Assembly: GCA_009733775.1 (NCBI GenBank)
Contig: WOGZ01000518.1
Coordinates: forward strand, 1-18,057
Direction: 5' to 3'
DNA length: 18,057 bases
DNA from: Alectoria sarmentosa
Taxonomy: Eukaryota; Ascomycota; Lecanoromycetes; Lecanorales; Parmeliaceae
Positions 9,102-18,057 of this stretch are shown piece by piece. Under the pieces are notes generated by a model. The model made no database searches. It saw nothing but the letters and a program-made list of their open reading frames with translations, and was not told where the DNA came from. Within the stretch, counting starts at the first letter, position 1; each line of letters starts with the position of its first letter. Position numbers and translations under genes: made by a program.

Positions 9102-9528
9102 ATGTTCGCGAGGCGAAAGCCAATGACATTCCAGATGAGAAAGAGAGATAAGTACTTCGCTACCTCATCTGACGTTTGCCCTTCCCGCCCGGGCGGCTTT
9201 GAGAGGGTCAGATGTGGGAAAGATATACTCCTATGTCAGTGAAGAGGAGGATGGCTTGGAATTCTGGCTCATGGATCAGCCAGATCAAGCTGTCAAGCAT
9301 CTCGTTCATCACGTAAGTGTGAGTCTAATTTAGGGGACTCGGTAATTGCAGGATGAGCTCAACTTCGATGACTTGATCTATACATGCGGTATCACGTCCT
9401 TCAACGTGACCGCATGTACTCCACCCCAACGAAGATCTTCTCCGCCAAACAGGAGTACCGACGCTGCCTCAGTAAGAGATTTACTTGATGGGATACCGCG
9501 GGGAATTATCAAGAGATGTAGAAGATGA
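9102..9528 (+). CDS. possible gene or gene remnant, unknown product
   Basis: From ATG at 9102 one phase is open for 46 codons (rich in Arg/Lys, two Cys) to a TGA near 9240. In the neighbouring phase a protein-like segment runs from about 9145 (VGKIYSYVSEEEDGLEFWLM) to the donor GTAAGT at 9313. It resumes after TTGCAG at 9351 with DELNFDDLIYTCGITSFNVT and ends at 9528. The implied intron is only 39 nt, shorter than usual even for fungi. The switch between phases around 9215-9240 suggests either a frameshift or an exon structure I have not resolved. No domain is recognised. Confidence 0.3.
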
Positions 9529-9757
9529 CCTGTTTCGCAATGGAGTTGATGGGTTATGCCTAGCCAAACTTCCTGGAAAAATCAAACATTAGAAACTCCC
9601 GCGCATTCCTAACCATCTTTCTTTAGCTTTCTGCGTCGACGCTAATATTACTAGTACTAAGATCTAGAAATGCATGTTACATGCCATATGGGGGCGCCTG
9701 ATGGTAGAGGATTCTTGATCGCTTTTCGAACAATGAAATCGTATAACGCTTGACAGC
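9529..9757. other. short intergenic stretch
   Basis: Nothing is recognised apart from a small palindrome, GCATGT-T-ACATGC (9672-9684). Confidence 0.4.
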
Positions 9758-10127
9758 ATGAATGAGACCAGCTGCAAAACAAAGTCCAGCAATTTTATTA
9801 AGGACTGCGAAACAAAGCTAGACGATACCAACGAGCTCACAGAGGACCATGCTAAATGGAACCTTTTTGCCCGCAATGTGGAAACACGACTAATTCTTGA
9901 TTTCGTTCAAGCTATCGATCGATCTGTCAAACTAAAATTCGCGGAGCGTACTCACATGGGTCTTAACGCAAAAGTCTAGAAATTGATGAGATATGAGTGT
10001 GAAAGCGAGCAAGGGCTTTGATCAGTGTAGACCTCGAAAGAGAACACAGAGATCACGAAGAGATGGAGGATATAACTCGTGAAAGAGCAGACATTGACTT
10101 CAAAGACAGGCACCAAGATCCCGATCA
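9758..10127 (+). pseudogene. hydrophilic reading frames truncated by the TIR transposon
   Basis: The ATG at 9758 opens 73 codons (hydrophilic, two Cys in the first 18 residues, charged) to TAG at 9977-9979. A second phase is then open from the TGA near 10000, with the charged string LEREHRDHEEMEDITRERAD, until the transposon begins at 10130. If the element and one TA are ignored, this second phase continues for about 16 codons past 12233 before a stop. The style suggests one gene with a frameshift or an unseen intron, now interrupted, but no domain was recognised. It could also be two unrelated chance frames. Confidence 0.35.
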
Positions 10128-10129
10128 TA

Positions 10130-10154
10130 CTCGTGCTGTCCAGGAGTGAGTTAC
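10130..10154 (+). repeat. left terminal inverted repeat (25 bp, perfect)
   Basis: This is the exact reverse complement of 12206-12230. It is followed by a small hairpin, CGCT-tagt-AGCG (10157-10168), and by the partly conserved subterminal motif TTTCTCCGCA at about 10198-10207. Confidence 0.9.
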
Positions 10155-10289
10155 CTCGCTTAGTAGCGCCGGCAATACCCACCTATCAGACTATCAGTTT
10201 CTCCGCAATATCGCATTAGTCTTTGCCTACAGATATGAGAGAAATATATTGATTATTCTTCAATAATGGCTTCGAATACTACATTCGTA

Positions 10290-12150
10290 TATGAGTAAAT
10301 CTTTTTATTATTTTATCACATGATTAATCAAATAAAGACTTCAAACAACTTTTCTATCAACCATCGTCGCCCTTAAATAAACGATATTGTTACATTCGTC
10401 TTTCAATAAACAAACATCTCTTAAATTTCTTTTATCGATGTTATTATGCTTAACGATATCATATTTTTAAATTAAATGAATCGTGAGCAAAAAAAAAATA
10501 TGTTGAAACGTTATTTAAAATATAAAAAGATCGATAATATAATTAAACGTATCATAATTATAAAAGATTTTAAATAAAAAAATTTAATAAAAGATGCTTT
10601 AAAAAAGAGATGTTTATTTTTTAAACTTGTTATTATCTTTTAACTTATAACAAAATTTTAATTTATCTCATTAACGAACTATAACTTACTCGTTTCGACG
10701 TCGATTTTCAACGAAATTTCATTTATATTTCAATTCTTTTTTAATTTTATCTTTTAAAATCTTATTTACTTTCTTAATTGTTCGTTATCGTAATTGTTCG
10801 TTCTTTAAAAAATTTTATAACGACTCGATTTAATGCAAATTCGATAAATTAAGTGTTTAATTTATCTTTTAAATATTACGTTTAATTCGTTTTGTTTTAT
10901 AAAATCTAACTGCTTTAATATAAAAAAACGCATTATCTTCGATTATTCACACATTCTTTTTAAAAAATTTAATCATAATGTCTTTAGCGTACGTGTATAA
11001 ACGAGTTAATAAAATATAATCATGATATTATTCGTCGTCGATATCATAATCTTTAAATATCAAAAAAAAAAATGTTTAAAAATCTGCTTTGCATTGCGAT
11101 GTTTTTTGATGTTTTTATTATATTTATCTCTTTCATTTTCTTTGAAAACACGATTATATATATTAATTTATCGATTTTTATTCTATTATTTATTAACATT
11201 TCTTTTATAAAAAACAAAATATAATTTATTTCAACGAGAGCATATTCAAATATTCTCGAAATTTCTACGAAACGTTTTTTTTCTTTCATTTATTCTTTAA
11301 GTTCGTGATTTCTCAATATAATATCGACTTTTAATTCACGTTTTTTAATAAAAATACGTGCTAATCAACAATATTATAACTCGATATCAGACTTCGTGAA
11401 ATATGAAATTTAATACATTTATGTGAATTGTATTAATGCGTCGACTTTAATTATTATTTTAATTGATTTTTTTTTCTTTATCGAAACACGACGTCGTTTA
11501 CGATTATTATTTTATATTTTATAATAACATTTATCATTAACGATAAAGATAAATTCTTTATTTAATTCGCTAAAGATTTTTATATAAAAATTATCTTTTT
11601 TATATTCTTTATAATAATTTAAACGTGATTTCTTTAACTCGATTTTTCGCTTAATTTTTTTAATAATATAATCGTTCTCGATTTCGTATATATATTTAAA
11701 AATTATTTTAATAAATAAAGATCGTGATATTAATGACTGTGATTTATTTTAATCTCGTTTTCGCTTTTTATTAACCTTTAATATATCGATATTTTTTATA
11801 TTTATAATCTTTTAACGATTATTATCTAAATTTTTAAAAATAATTTATCGTATTGTTTTTAATAACTTTAATTAATTTTTTATTTATATAAGATTTTCGA
11901 TTCGATTTGCGTTATTAATATATATTAAAATATCGTAAAAGTCGTTATTTTCAACTTTATTAATTGCTTTTCACATGATCGTAACTGCGATATAAATATT
12001 TATATTTATTTTTCGCTTAATTTCTTTAAATCCTTTAAGATAAAATAACTTACAAATAATTATAATTACTTTAAACTCGAAATTGATTTTCGTATCGTAT
12101 GAAATTATGATATATGTATATAATGTAATTATTATAAAAGTAAACAATTA
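10290..12150. other. RIP-mutated core of the TIR transposon
   Basis: This is AT-rich sequence with stops in all frames. Short frames at 11022-11210 and 11053-11289 are products of low-complexity sequence. CpG is frequent compared with the scarcity of C and G. The composition changes gradually from the left end, where 10155-10290 is still balanced, and abruptly near 12150 on the right. Confidence 0.8.
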
Positions 12151-12185
12151 AATAAACAGCCTATCTGCGGAGAAACGGCTGCCAA

Positions 12186-12205
12186 GACGCTAAAAATTTA
12201 GCGTC
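12186..12205. repeat. subterminal 9-bp hairpin at the right end of the TIR transposon
   Basis: GACGCTAAA and TTTAGCGTC pair perfectly around a 2-nt centre, directly inside the right inverted repeat. The left end has a shorter CGCT/AGCG palindrome at the matching place. Subterminal palindromes of this sort may be transposase-binding sites; that is inference. Confidence 0.7.
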
Positions 12206-12230
12206 GTAACTCACTCCTGGACAGCACGAG
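12206..12230 (-). repeat. right terminal inverted repeat (25 bp, perfect)
   Basis: This is the exact reverse complement of 10130-10154, followed outward by TA at 12231-12232. Confidence 0.9.
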
Positions 12231-12232
12231 TA

Positions 12233-13097
12233 TAAGGCTCAAGGTCTTCTCAAACCCATTCCCAGGCCGGGCTCTGATTCCAGTGATCTGCTAAGCCAAG
12301 AAGAATTCACCTTGCCTGGAACATGGGAAAGACACTTTCAAATCCGCTTTGCTCTCGCCGTGAACTCATCCTCATCAAAGACTTCACCAGATTGCCTTTC
12401 TCCCAGCTGCTATCGCAGCCATAACATTCGCTCTCGTCCAAGGCTACATTTACACTGTCAACGTGTCTTGACATTGAGCGTTGGTCTTGCGGCGTGACTT
12501 CCAGAAGGACCCAACGTGTGACATCGCTCACATAGGGACGGAAATTCACAATTGGCATGTGCCTCTTGGTGAGATCTCGGTTCTAGTCTTTAAGATGGCT
12601 TCAAGAAGTTTGGAAGCCTTGTACCGGAACTTTAGTTATGACACAAAGCTTGAGCCTCTCCACCGGAAGATTTGTTGAAAGAATGGTTGGTTCCCAGCCT
12701 CCTTCGGCCTGTTGCCATTCCAGCCACATACTTCTCTACTATATTGTAAATTGCTCCAGGGGAGCTTTGGGAGAACAATCAATCTATTCTTCATATTCCA
12801 TACCTGATCTTTCAACAAGATTTGCAATGGGTAAAACCAGAAGCACGTTTCAGATGCTGCTACAATGGACTTGAGAGCAGATTTCGAGTTTCGATTTCTT
12901 GTTAATCTCAAATATAAATGCAATTGGACCACATCGATTTGAACTCTCTCGTGATAGAGTGCGAGGCAACTCCAGCCTGCAAGGCATGCATTGAGTACTC
13001 GAGTTGTTCCAGTAATTGAACTAAAAGTCTTGCATCCAGCTCAAGTAGGTCTCGAGTCGTCTTCCACAAATTTATCGCCTTTCCGCCCTATTTTTGC
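12233..13097. other. stretch without a clear gene, possibly the far half of the interrupted gene
   Basis: Two plus phases stay open across the transposon junction when the element is ignored. One ends after about 16 codons. The other runs on to the stop near 12497 and includes SDSSDLLSQEEFTLPGTWER. On the minus strand 12307-12558 (ATG start, 83 codons) and 12636-12932 are also open. None shows a recognisable domain, and the frames conflict with each other. The part nearest 13097 is probably the 3' untranslated region of the next gene. Confidence 0.25.
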
Positions 13098-13731
13098 TCA
13101 TGCGTCCTCATCGTGTTCTCGGTTGTCCATTTTTTTCTGATATTCAGACCCTTTCTCCTTCAACTCTTTCTTGTAGGCATTTTGCAGCTCTAGGAATCCC
13201 TGCAACCTCTCGTCCATAGTCTTCATTTCCTCGATAGGGACGCTGCGACCGGCATTGGAGGGGACCTCTAGATTGTGAAAACGTTAGCAGCGCTAGTTCA
13301 TGAGGAAAATGGAATATCTTACTAAGACCCAGGTAATGGCCATGAAAGTCCCATCCCTCTCCGTTGCTCTTGTAACCCTCCAAGGCTTTCTCCATCTGTG
13401 CTTTGGCTTCCGGATCGATCTCGACTCGCTTGAGAGCGAAGCGAAGAATGTCCATGTCGTCTCTCCCAATTGCGACTCCGAGCACCATCGAGTATACCCC
13501 AAGGAACACTGCGAATTTGTCCGCAAGTGGCCAGAGTTGCTCGCCCTTCTCAGTCTCGTAGCGCATCAAAAGCTCGTGAAAGAAGCCGTCGTTGAATTTG
13601 CGCACAACATATTCGCGATTGATTGGAGAACAGATGCTGATCTCTCGGTCGCCAGTCAGCTTGAAAATTTCCTCGCCGAGCAAGTAGACATATTTGGAGG
13701 CTTCACTGGAGTGAAGGATCCCGGAAGACAT
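13098..13731 (-). CDS. uncharacterised 192-residue protein, two exons
   Basis: Exon 1 is 13731-13323 and exon 2 is 13267-13098. The 55-nt intron (13268-13322) has GTAAGA, a GCTAACG branch site and CTAG. The join gives 579 nt with no internal stop, and the ATG (context CTCAAGATG) follows an in-frame stop four codons upstream. The protein is mostly helical in character. It has an N-terminal part with YVYLLGEEIFKLTGDREI, a hydrophobic helix at about residues 72-89 (KFAVFLGVYSMVLGVAIG), an acidic/basic segment at 91-121, WDFHGHYLGL at 127-136, and a Lys/Glu-rich possible coiled coil at about 145-185 ending DNREHDEDA. There is no signal peptide. I do not recognise the family. It appears intact, unlike its neighbours. 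It could be a soluble helical protein or one with a single buried or membrane helix. Confidence 0.8.
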
Positions 13732-14279
13732 CTTGAGTGCTACTAAATTGGTTGGAGAGACTGCGGGAAGAAGTCAGCCATGATGTGCCGCTAAAGTAAC
13801 CTATAAAGGAAGCCTCACTCAATAGAATAGTCAATTTCGACGGATGTAAAGTCGAGTTTTGAAAAGGCTGGAGAGTTCTTCTGAGACAGTAGATTGTAAG
13901 TGCTCGGAGATCCAGAAAGCAGTAAGTGGAAGTGAAGATATCATGGATATAAATATTGAAGAAGTAGCCTATCAACAAGCGCAGATCATGTTTCACTTTG
14001 TGTTATCTATCCTCCTAGCTCCCTTTTGCTACTTCCTTTGACGCCTAAAAATCTAAAAGCTATTAGAAATCGCTATAGTACCCCTCAGGTGGCATTGGTC
14101 ACATGACCATATTATATGTGTGTTAAGGTACTAGCGTCATGTTCTGCAGGCTCCACTTGATATACATGTAGCCTGCCAACACTGTATTTAGACTATCAGT
14201 TCTCCTCTCATAAATCTTAACAAAAGCCAATAAAAAGAGTTGTACCTGTACGGTTAAGTCCGCGAGTCCAATTGGAGTC
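13732..14279. other. upstream region of the 192-residue protein gene
   Basis: Small frames exist on both strands (13859-14041 plus, 13703-13996 minus), but neither has splice or domain support. On the minus strand this is the promoter and 5' leader of the gene ending at 13731. No TATA or CCAAT box can be assigned with confidence. Confidence 0.35.
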
Positions 14280-14681
14280 ATGTCTTTGACTTCTCGGGTG
14301 TGCCAACGCTATGTTTCAATTGTATCGTAGTACCTCCTCAAACCCATGGCCGCCCCAGTGGGCGCCGAGGAATTCGTTGCCTGTAGAGTTATATTTGATT
14401 GTGCCAGAAAGACTAGGGATTCAATCTAAGATTTGTCTTTCACATCCGACATATTCGCTGTGAAGATCCACTGTTTCTGATTATCGACCGTTGGAGATTA
14501 CAAGACCGTCGCTGCTCGCCGTTCGATGATTGTTGATGATAACCCTGACGTTAAACTAGACGCGTATTCTACTACTGGGTGTGGTCACTCGCTCATTTCT
14601 GGCCGCTATGGCCTAGTAGCCGAGACTATTTCTGAGCTTGAAGGGGTCACCCCGGCTGGAAATGTTGTCACCATGGATTAG
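14280..14681 (+). pseudogene. possible decayed small protein gene, unknown family
   Basis: From ATG at 14280 a single phase runs 134 codons to TAG at 14679-14681, broken by three internal stops (TAG, TAA and TGA). Between and after the stops it is protein-like, especially the last 66 codons, which include RSMIVDDNPDVKLDAYSTTG and LEGVTPAGNVVTMD. Stops of these types can arise from single C-to-T changes, as RIP would produce, but any stop codon could, so that alone is weak. A short intron removing the last internal stop is possible (GTGAAG to TACAAG, 45 nt). No domain was recognised. Chance openness is a real alternative. Confidence 0.3.
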
Positions 14682-14747
14682 TGCACGAAGACATATTTCC
14701 TTTCCGCGAAATTTATAGGAGTGAGTAGTCCCTGATCTACAAGACTC

Positions 14748-15167
14748 TCATTTATGCCAATGGCTGGGTGATAATATATGGGGAGACTTAACCCTTGGCG
14801 TGATCCTATCAGCCGCATTCAAGGCCGTTCTCACATCATCAACGGCATGATCAAACTTCGACATAACGCAGTCAAGCTCGGATCCAAGCGTTTTTTGCCA
14901 AGCCATGGCATATTCTCCTTCCCAACTCTCTCGCCTGGTCAAGGGCGAGATGATGGGTTGCTACAATGTCAGCGTAACGGTCCCAACAGATCAGTCCTCT
15001 CCTTTGGTACTCAAGCGGGCATTTTGGATTTTGAATAGCAGCATTCCGACTTTCAACGCATTCTTCGCCTTCTTCTTCAACATCGCTTCAGATGGCGACA
15101 GAACCGCGCTATGAGTGAATACCCTTGCAAGGGACTTTAGGAAGGTTGCGCCAGACTCGAATACCAT
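14748..15167 (-). pseudogene. possible decayed minus-strand gene, unknown family
   Basis: From ATG at 15167 one phase extends 140 codons to TGA at 14750-14748, interrupted only by TGA (14993-14991) and TAG (14963-14961). The first part is 58 codons and Lys-rich (SPSEAMLKKKAKNALKVGML). The last part is 71 codons and helix-like (LDCVMSKFDHAVDDVRTALN). The second stop is also the TAG of a good intron end (CTGACATTGTAG). Splicing from GTACCA would remove both stops but join to a different phase. It may therefore be a pseudogene or a spliced gene whose phase I could not settle. Confidence 0.3.
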
Positions 15168-15520
15168 CTAAATGAAGCAGCCGTAGAATGAGCCAGACCT
15201 TCCTCCAAAGTGTCGGGAAGAGGACTATGCGCGGCTGCTAAGCGTCAAGCGTCAGTATGATCCGCAATGCGTGTCTTGGTGCGCTCCATGCCCGAGCAGT
15301 CAGGACTGACCTTTGGAGGGTGGGGAGCTGTGTCGAGAGTGAGCCAGTTTCCCAGCTGGACTAGCAAGAAGGCCGGCATGATTTGGATGATTCTTGTAAG
15401 TGGAAGGATTGTTGTTCGAACACAACCTCGCCTTGAGGCATTCTCAGCGATGATAAAATTGTCACTTGATAGGGTATTGTAGTCAATATATGGACTATAC
15501 TTAGGTTTCCATCTAGACAT
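15109..15520 (-). CDS. hypothetical two-exon protein, about 111 residues
   Basis: The ATG at 15520 opens 70 codons to 15311. A donor GTCAGT (15310-15305) and an acceptor TTAG or CAG near 15238-15235, with a CTGAC site before it, define an intron of 73 or 76 nt. The same phase is then open for 42-43 codons to TAG at 15111-15109. The product would have two hydrophobic stretches (IIQIMPAFLLVQLGNWL; IVLFPTLWRKVWLILRLLHL), suggesting a small membrane protein. It starts only 35 nt after the stop of the upstream dehydratase gene, which makes an independent gene less likely. It overlaps the decayed frame 14748-15167 in another phase. Confidence 0.25.
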
Positions 15521-15555
15521 TTGGAGAGCACCAGTACAGTGCGTATATTCTAAGT

Positions 15556-16111
15556 CTACGTAACCGAAGGTGGAGCCTTCTGTTCATTTTCGCTCCCAGT
15601 CAGGTATCCTAGCAAATTTGCCTTTTCCTCACACAAGCGTGCCATGTGAATGTCTTTTGAGGAGAGACCACGTGGTTTGTGCGTCGTCCAATGATAGAAT
15701 ACCAATTTGTAGCTCTGAGACGAAGCGGTAAGCCTTGTGGACTGGGCGAAACGAACTGAGAAAGGCCTTACATTTCTCAGCTCAGGGTGGTGATTGTGCA
15801 ATTTGGTCTCCACGCCGATGAGTAGTATGAAATCCTACATAGATCTCAGCCAAAGCTCGGTGAGGCTGAGGAGGACTTACCAAGGCTTTGGCATAGGTCG
15901 GAAAGTTGAAGGTCTTCTCAAGACCCTGCTGCGTCTCGTCCAAAGCCCACTTAGATTCGAGCAGACTAGCGGTCTCTACCATCATGCGGCCTCCATTCTC
16001 GCCTTCAGAAAACTTCGGCTGTACTGTGTCCGCCATGCTAGAAAAGTGTGCTCGGAATTTGGGGGTTTGAAGGATGCGATGAGCTGCTAAGCACAACGCC
16101 TGGATTCTCAT
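15556..16111 (-). CDS. pterin-4a-carbinolamine dehydratase (PCD/DCoH family)
   Basis: The enzyme dehydrates 4a-hydroxytetrahydrobiopterin, the carbinolamine left by aromatic amino acid hydroxylases, so that the pterin cofactor can be recycled. Exons are 16111-15881, 15834-15772 and 15714-15556. The introns (46 and 57 nt) begin GTAAGT and GTAAGG and end GTAG and TCAG, both in phase. From the internal ATG at 16036 the protein has 125 residues. It shows W30, GLEKTFNF, the signature LHNHHPELRN (His67, His68, Pro69), YHWTTH (His85) and GLSSKDIHMA (Asp94), all in the family's usual order and size. An upstream ATG at 16111 adds 25 residues rich in Arg, Ala and Leu with no acidic residue, ending FRAHFSS. 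This looks like a mitochondrial leader with an R-x-x-F-S type cleavage site. Two forms from alternative starts are inferred. Confidence 0.9.
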
Positions 16112-16340
16112 CAATAATATATTCACAAAGAGCGCCTTAGCTTATCATTTATTGACTCTTGCAAACTTGAGCGTTGGCAGAACAAGTAAGCTTGAGTATG
16201 CACAACTTTTTCACTTCATGATGATGAGGCCATTGAAAGGTCGCAAATTTTGAAAGGACGAAAAAAGAATGTGACGTGCGCCAAGAGCTTCCTTTAGCGT
16301 GTTCAAAAAGAATTGAATTTCTTAACAGCACAAAAAGACA
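16112..16340. promoter_or_regulatory. promoter region of the dehydratase gene
   Basis: This lies between the upstream ATG and the AT-rich block. It contains TGACGTG (about 16272-16278), the core of a bZIP/CRE-type site. There is no clear TATA box. A minus frame (16149-16331) is open for 60 codons but has no support. Block 4 starts only about 230 bp from the start codon. Confidence 0.3.
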
Positions 16341-18057
16341 ACAATTCTTTATAATAATAAAAAGATCATATTTTAAATTTATTTTAAATAAAAATTTAGA
16401 TTATATTTAAAGCATAAATATAAGTTTTCATATTTATAAAAATTGAAATAAGAAATTTAAATATAATTATTTAAAATAAGTTTAAAATATTTATAATATA
16501 TATGTTAAATTTGAAAATTTCAAATTTAATAAACATTTAAAAAAAATTCAGAAAAAAAAAATTTAAATACATTATTAATAAACATTAAAGTAAGAAATAT
16601 TATATATTTAATTATTAAAATCTTATAATAAAGTTTAAATATAAACGTTTTATTAAAAATAAACTTTTAAAAAAATTCAAAAAATAAATTTATAAAAATT
16701 CAAAGAAAAATAAAACGTTTAATAAATAATAATTTTTTAAATAAGATAAAAAGTAAACTTTGTTATTATTATTATTATTTTTATTTTTATTTTTATTTTT
16801 ATTTTTATTATTATTATTAAAAATTGCACGTTTAAATTAAAATAATACTTTATACGTGATTTAAATGAAATTCTAATTATGAAGTTTTAAGTATAAATGC
16901 ATATATATAAAAGTAAAAGATTAAATTATAACTTAACACGCTAATGTAAAGCTAAGTTATAAAATTAATTTTAATTTATTTATAATAAGTCGTAGTATCG
17001 AAGAGCGAATTATAATAAATATTATTTTTATTAATAATTTTCTAAAAATTTTATTAAAGAAATTTATAAAAATTTATTAAAAATTCAATTTATTTTTACT
17101 TTTAATACTTTAAAAAATTAACTAAATTAAAAATAGTTATTATTTTTAATAAAATTTAAAAAGTATATTAATTTTAATTTTAATTTTATATATAATAAAC
17201 TTCAAAAATATTTATATATAAAATTGAGAAAAAATTAAAGAGATTATAAATTAAAAAAGAATTAAATTTAATATATAATATTAAATATATTAAATATATA
17301 TCGATAATTCAAATAATTTCTTAATTTAAAACTTTTTTTTCGTCGATTTTTTAATAACATTTTAATTTTTTAATAATATTATTTATTTAAGCATTTTAAA
17401 ATTTATTTTATTACGTTTTTTTATAATAATATTATCGATTTACGAGAAAATAAATTTCGAAGACGCGAAATTAGCGAGAATAATGAAATAACTTCGAATT
17501 AATCGAATTAAAATCGAAGAATTCTTAATTCGATTTTTTTTAAAATTAAGTAATAAAATTTATAATATATAAATAATTAATTAAAAAATTTAAACAAATA
17601 ATATATAAAAAAAAAAATTATAATTATAAAAGATTTTTATCGAAATATTTCTCGAATTCGAATTTTTAAACGACGATATTTAAAACGATATTCAAATTAA
17701 TAAACAGTTTATTTTTTGAACTCATATTTTTATATAAATTAAATCGTAAATTATTTAATTATAATATAAAATTTACGATAACGATTTCGATTTTCATTTT
17801 GTTTTTATAAAGAAATATATTTGATTTTGAAAAATAGATAAAAAAATTATAAATATTTTTCGAGTTTAATTGTTAATTTTTAATAATAAATTGAATTTTT
17901 TATATTCGTAAAATCTTTATTTACGAATCGTTTATTTCGAAATCGAGAATCGAAAATAATATCGAAAAACGTATTGCGATAAATAAGTTTTCATTTATTT
18001 ATATCGAATTTTGAAAATCATTTATCGAATTTTTGAATATCTCGATAATAAGCATTT
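16341..18057. other. AT-rich block, left edge, continuing out of the window
   Basis: There is no coding capacity. From about 16341 to 17300 CpG is rare (a few, near 16647, 16831 and 16990-17006) and most remaining C and G lie outside CpG. From about 17340 onward CpG becomes frequent, as in the cores of the two resolved elements. The change may mark two elements or layers of different age. No terminal repeat was found at the 16340 edge. Confidence 0.7.
16763..16821. repeat. compound AT microsatellite
   Basis: About five TTA units are followed by about five TTTTTA units and then TTA units again, a nearly mirror-symmetric simple repeat within AT-rich block 4. Confidence 0.85.

Larger units (their letters stand above)
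10130..12230. mobile_element. terminal-inverted-repeat DNA transposon, 2,101 bp, TA target duplication
   Basis: A 25-bp perfect inverted repeat, beginning CTCGTGCTGTCC and ending in GTTAC, lies at 10130-10154 and 12206-12230. TA flanks each end (10128-10129 and 12231-12232). Similarity continues inward imperfectly: both ends have a CGCT...AGCG palindrome followed later by TTTCTCCGCA. The length and the TA duplication fit the Tc1/mariner-pogo (Fot1-like) group found in many fungi. The transposase cannot be read because the core is mutated, so the family is inferred from the structure of the ends only. Confidence 0.85.

Noticed and set aside
11022..11289. Frames of 62 and 78 codons in the AT-rich core
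   Set aside because: Low-complexity Phe/Leu/Ile/Lys strings from mutated transposon DNA; no transposase motif can be read.
12307..12932. Minus frames 12307-12558 and 12636-12932 as one gene
   Set aside because: No splice combination joined them in phase, and no domain was recognised.
13300..13746. Plus frame of 148 codons
   Set aside because: Antisense of the well-supported spliced gene 13098-13731.
16763..16821. Array-like repeat that could suggest a CRISPR or satellite
   Set aside because: Units are 3 and 6 bp of A/T only, with no spacers; it is an ordinary microsatellite in eukaryotic DNA.

Overview
The window looks like nuclear DNA of a filamentous ascomycete (Pezizomycotina). Three things point there: spliceable introns of about 46-123 nt with GTRAGT-type donors and CTAAC/CTGAC-type branch sites, a heterokaryon-incompatibility (HET) domain gene, and very AT-rich blocks with the signature of repeat-induced point mutation (RIP). 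The species cannot be settled from the sequence. The layout alternates between four AT-rich blocks (about 1-340, 2440-4290, 10290-12150 and 16340-18057) and three GC-balanced islands.

Island 1, plus its continuation beyond block 2, carries a broken HET gene on the minus strand (669-4592). Block 2 is a degenerate LTR retrotransposon (2317-4462; LTRs of 306 and 308 bp, 6-bp terminal inverted repeat, 5-bp target duplication CTTTT) that landed inside the HET reading frame. The first 43 codons lie on the far side of the element, and the frame is continuous if the element and one target copy are ignored. Two frameshifts and a TGA in a conserved motif show the gene is dead for other reasons as well.

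Island 2 (4463-10290) holds one well-supported small gene (8142-8598, three exons). It encodes an 86-residue secreted protein whose mature part has no Lys, Arg, Gly or aromatic residue and alternates Thr/Ser with Val/Ile. Several weaker coding-like stretches flank it. Block 3 is a 2.1-kb TA-flanked terminal-inverted-repeat DNA transposon (10130-12230) with a RIP-like core, inserted into what may be another gene.

Island 3 (12233-16330) contains two clear spliced minus-strand genes. One is an unrecognised 192-residue protein (13098-13731). The other is pterin-4a-carbinolamine dehydratase (15556-16111), with a possible mitochondrial leader and an internal ATG for a cytosolic form. Between them lie decayed or uncertain reading frames.

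The genes do not form an obvious pathway. The common thread is a transposon-rich, RIP-affected neighbourhood in which both identified transposons keep clean outer ends but have mutated cores, and in which CpG survives the C-to-T mutation far better than other dinucleotides.
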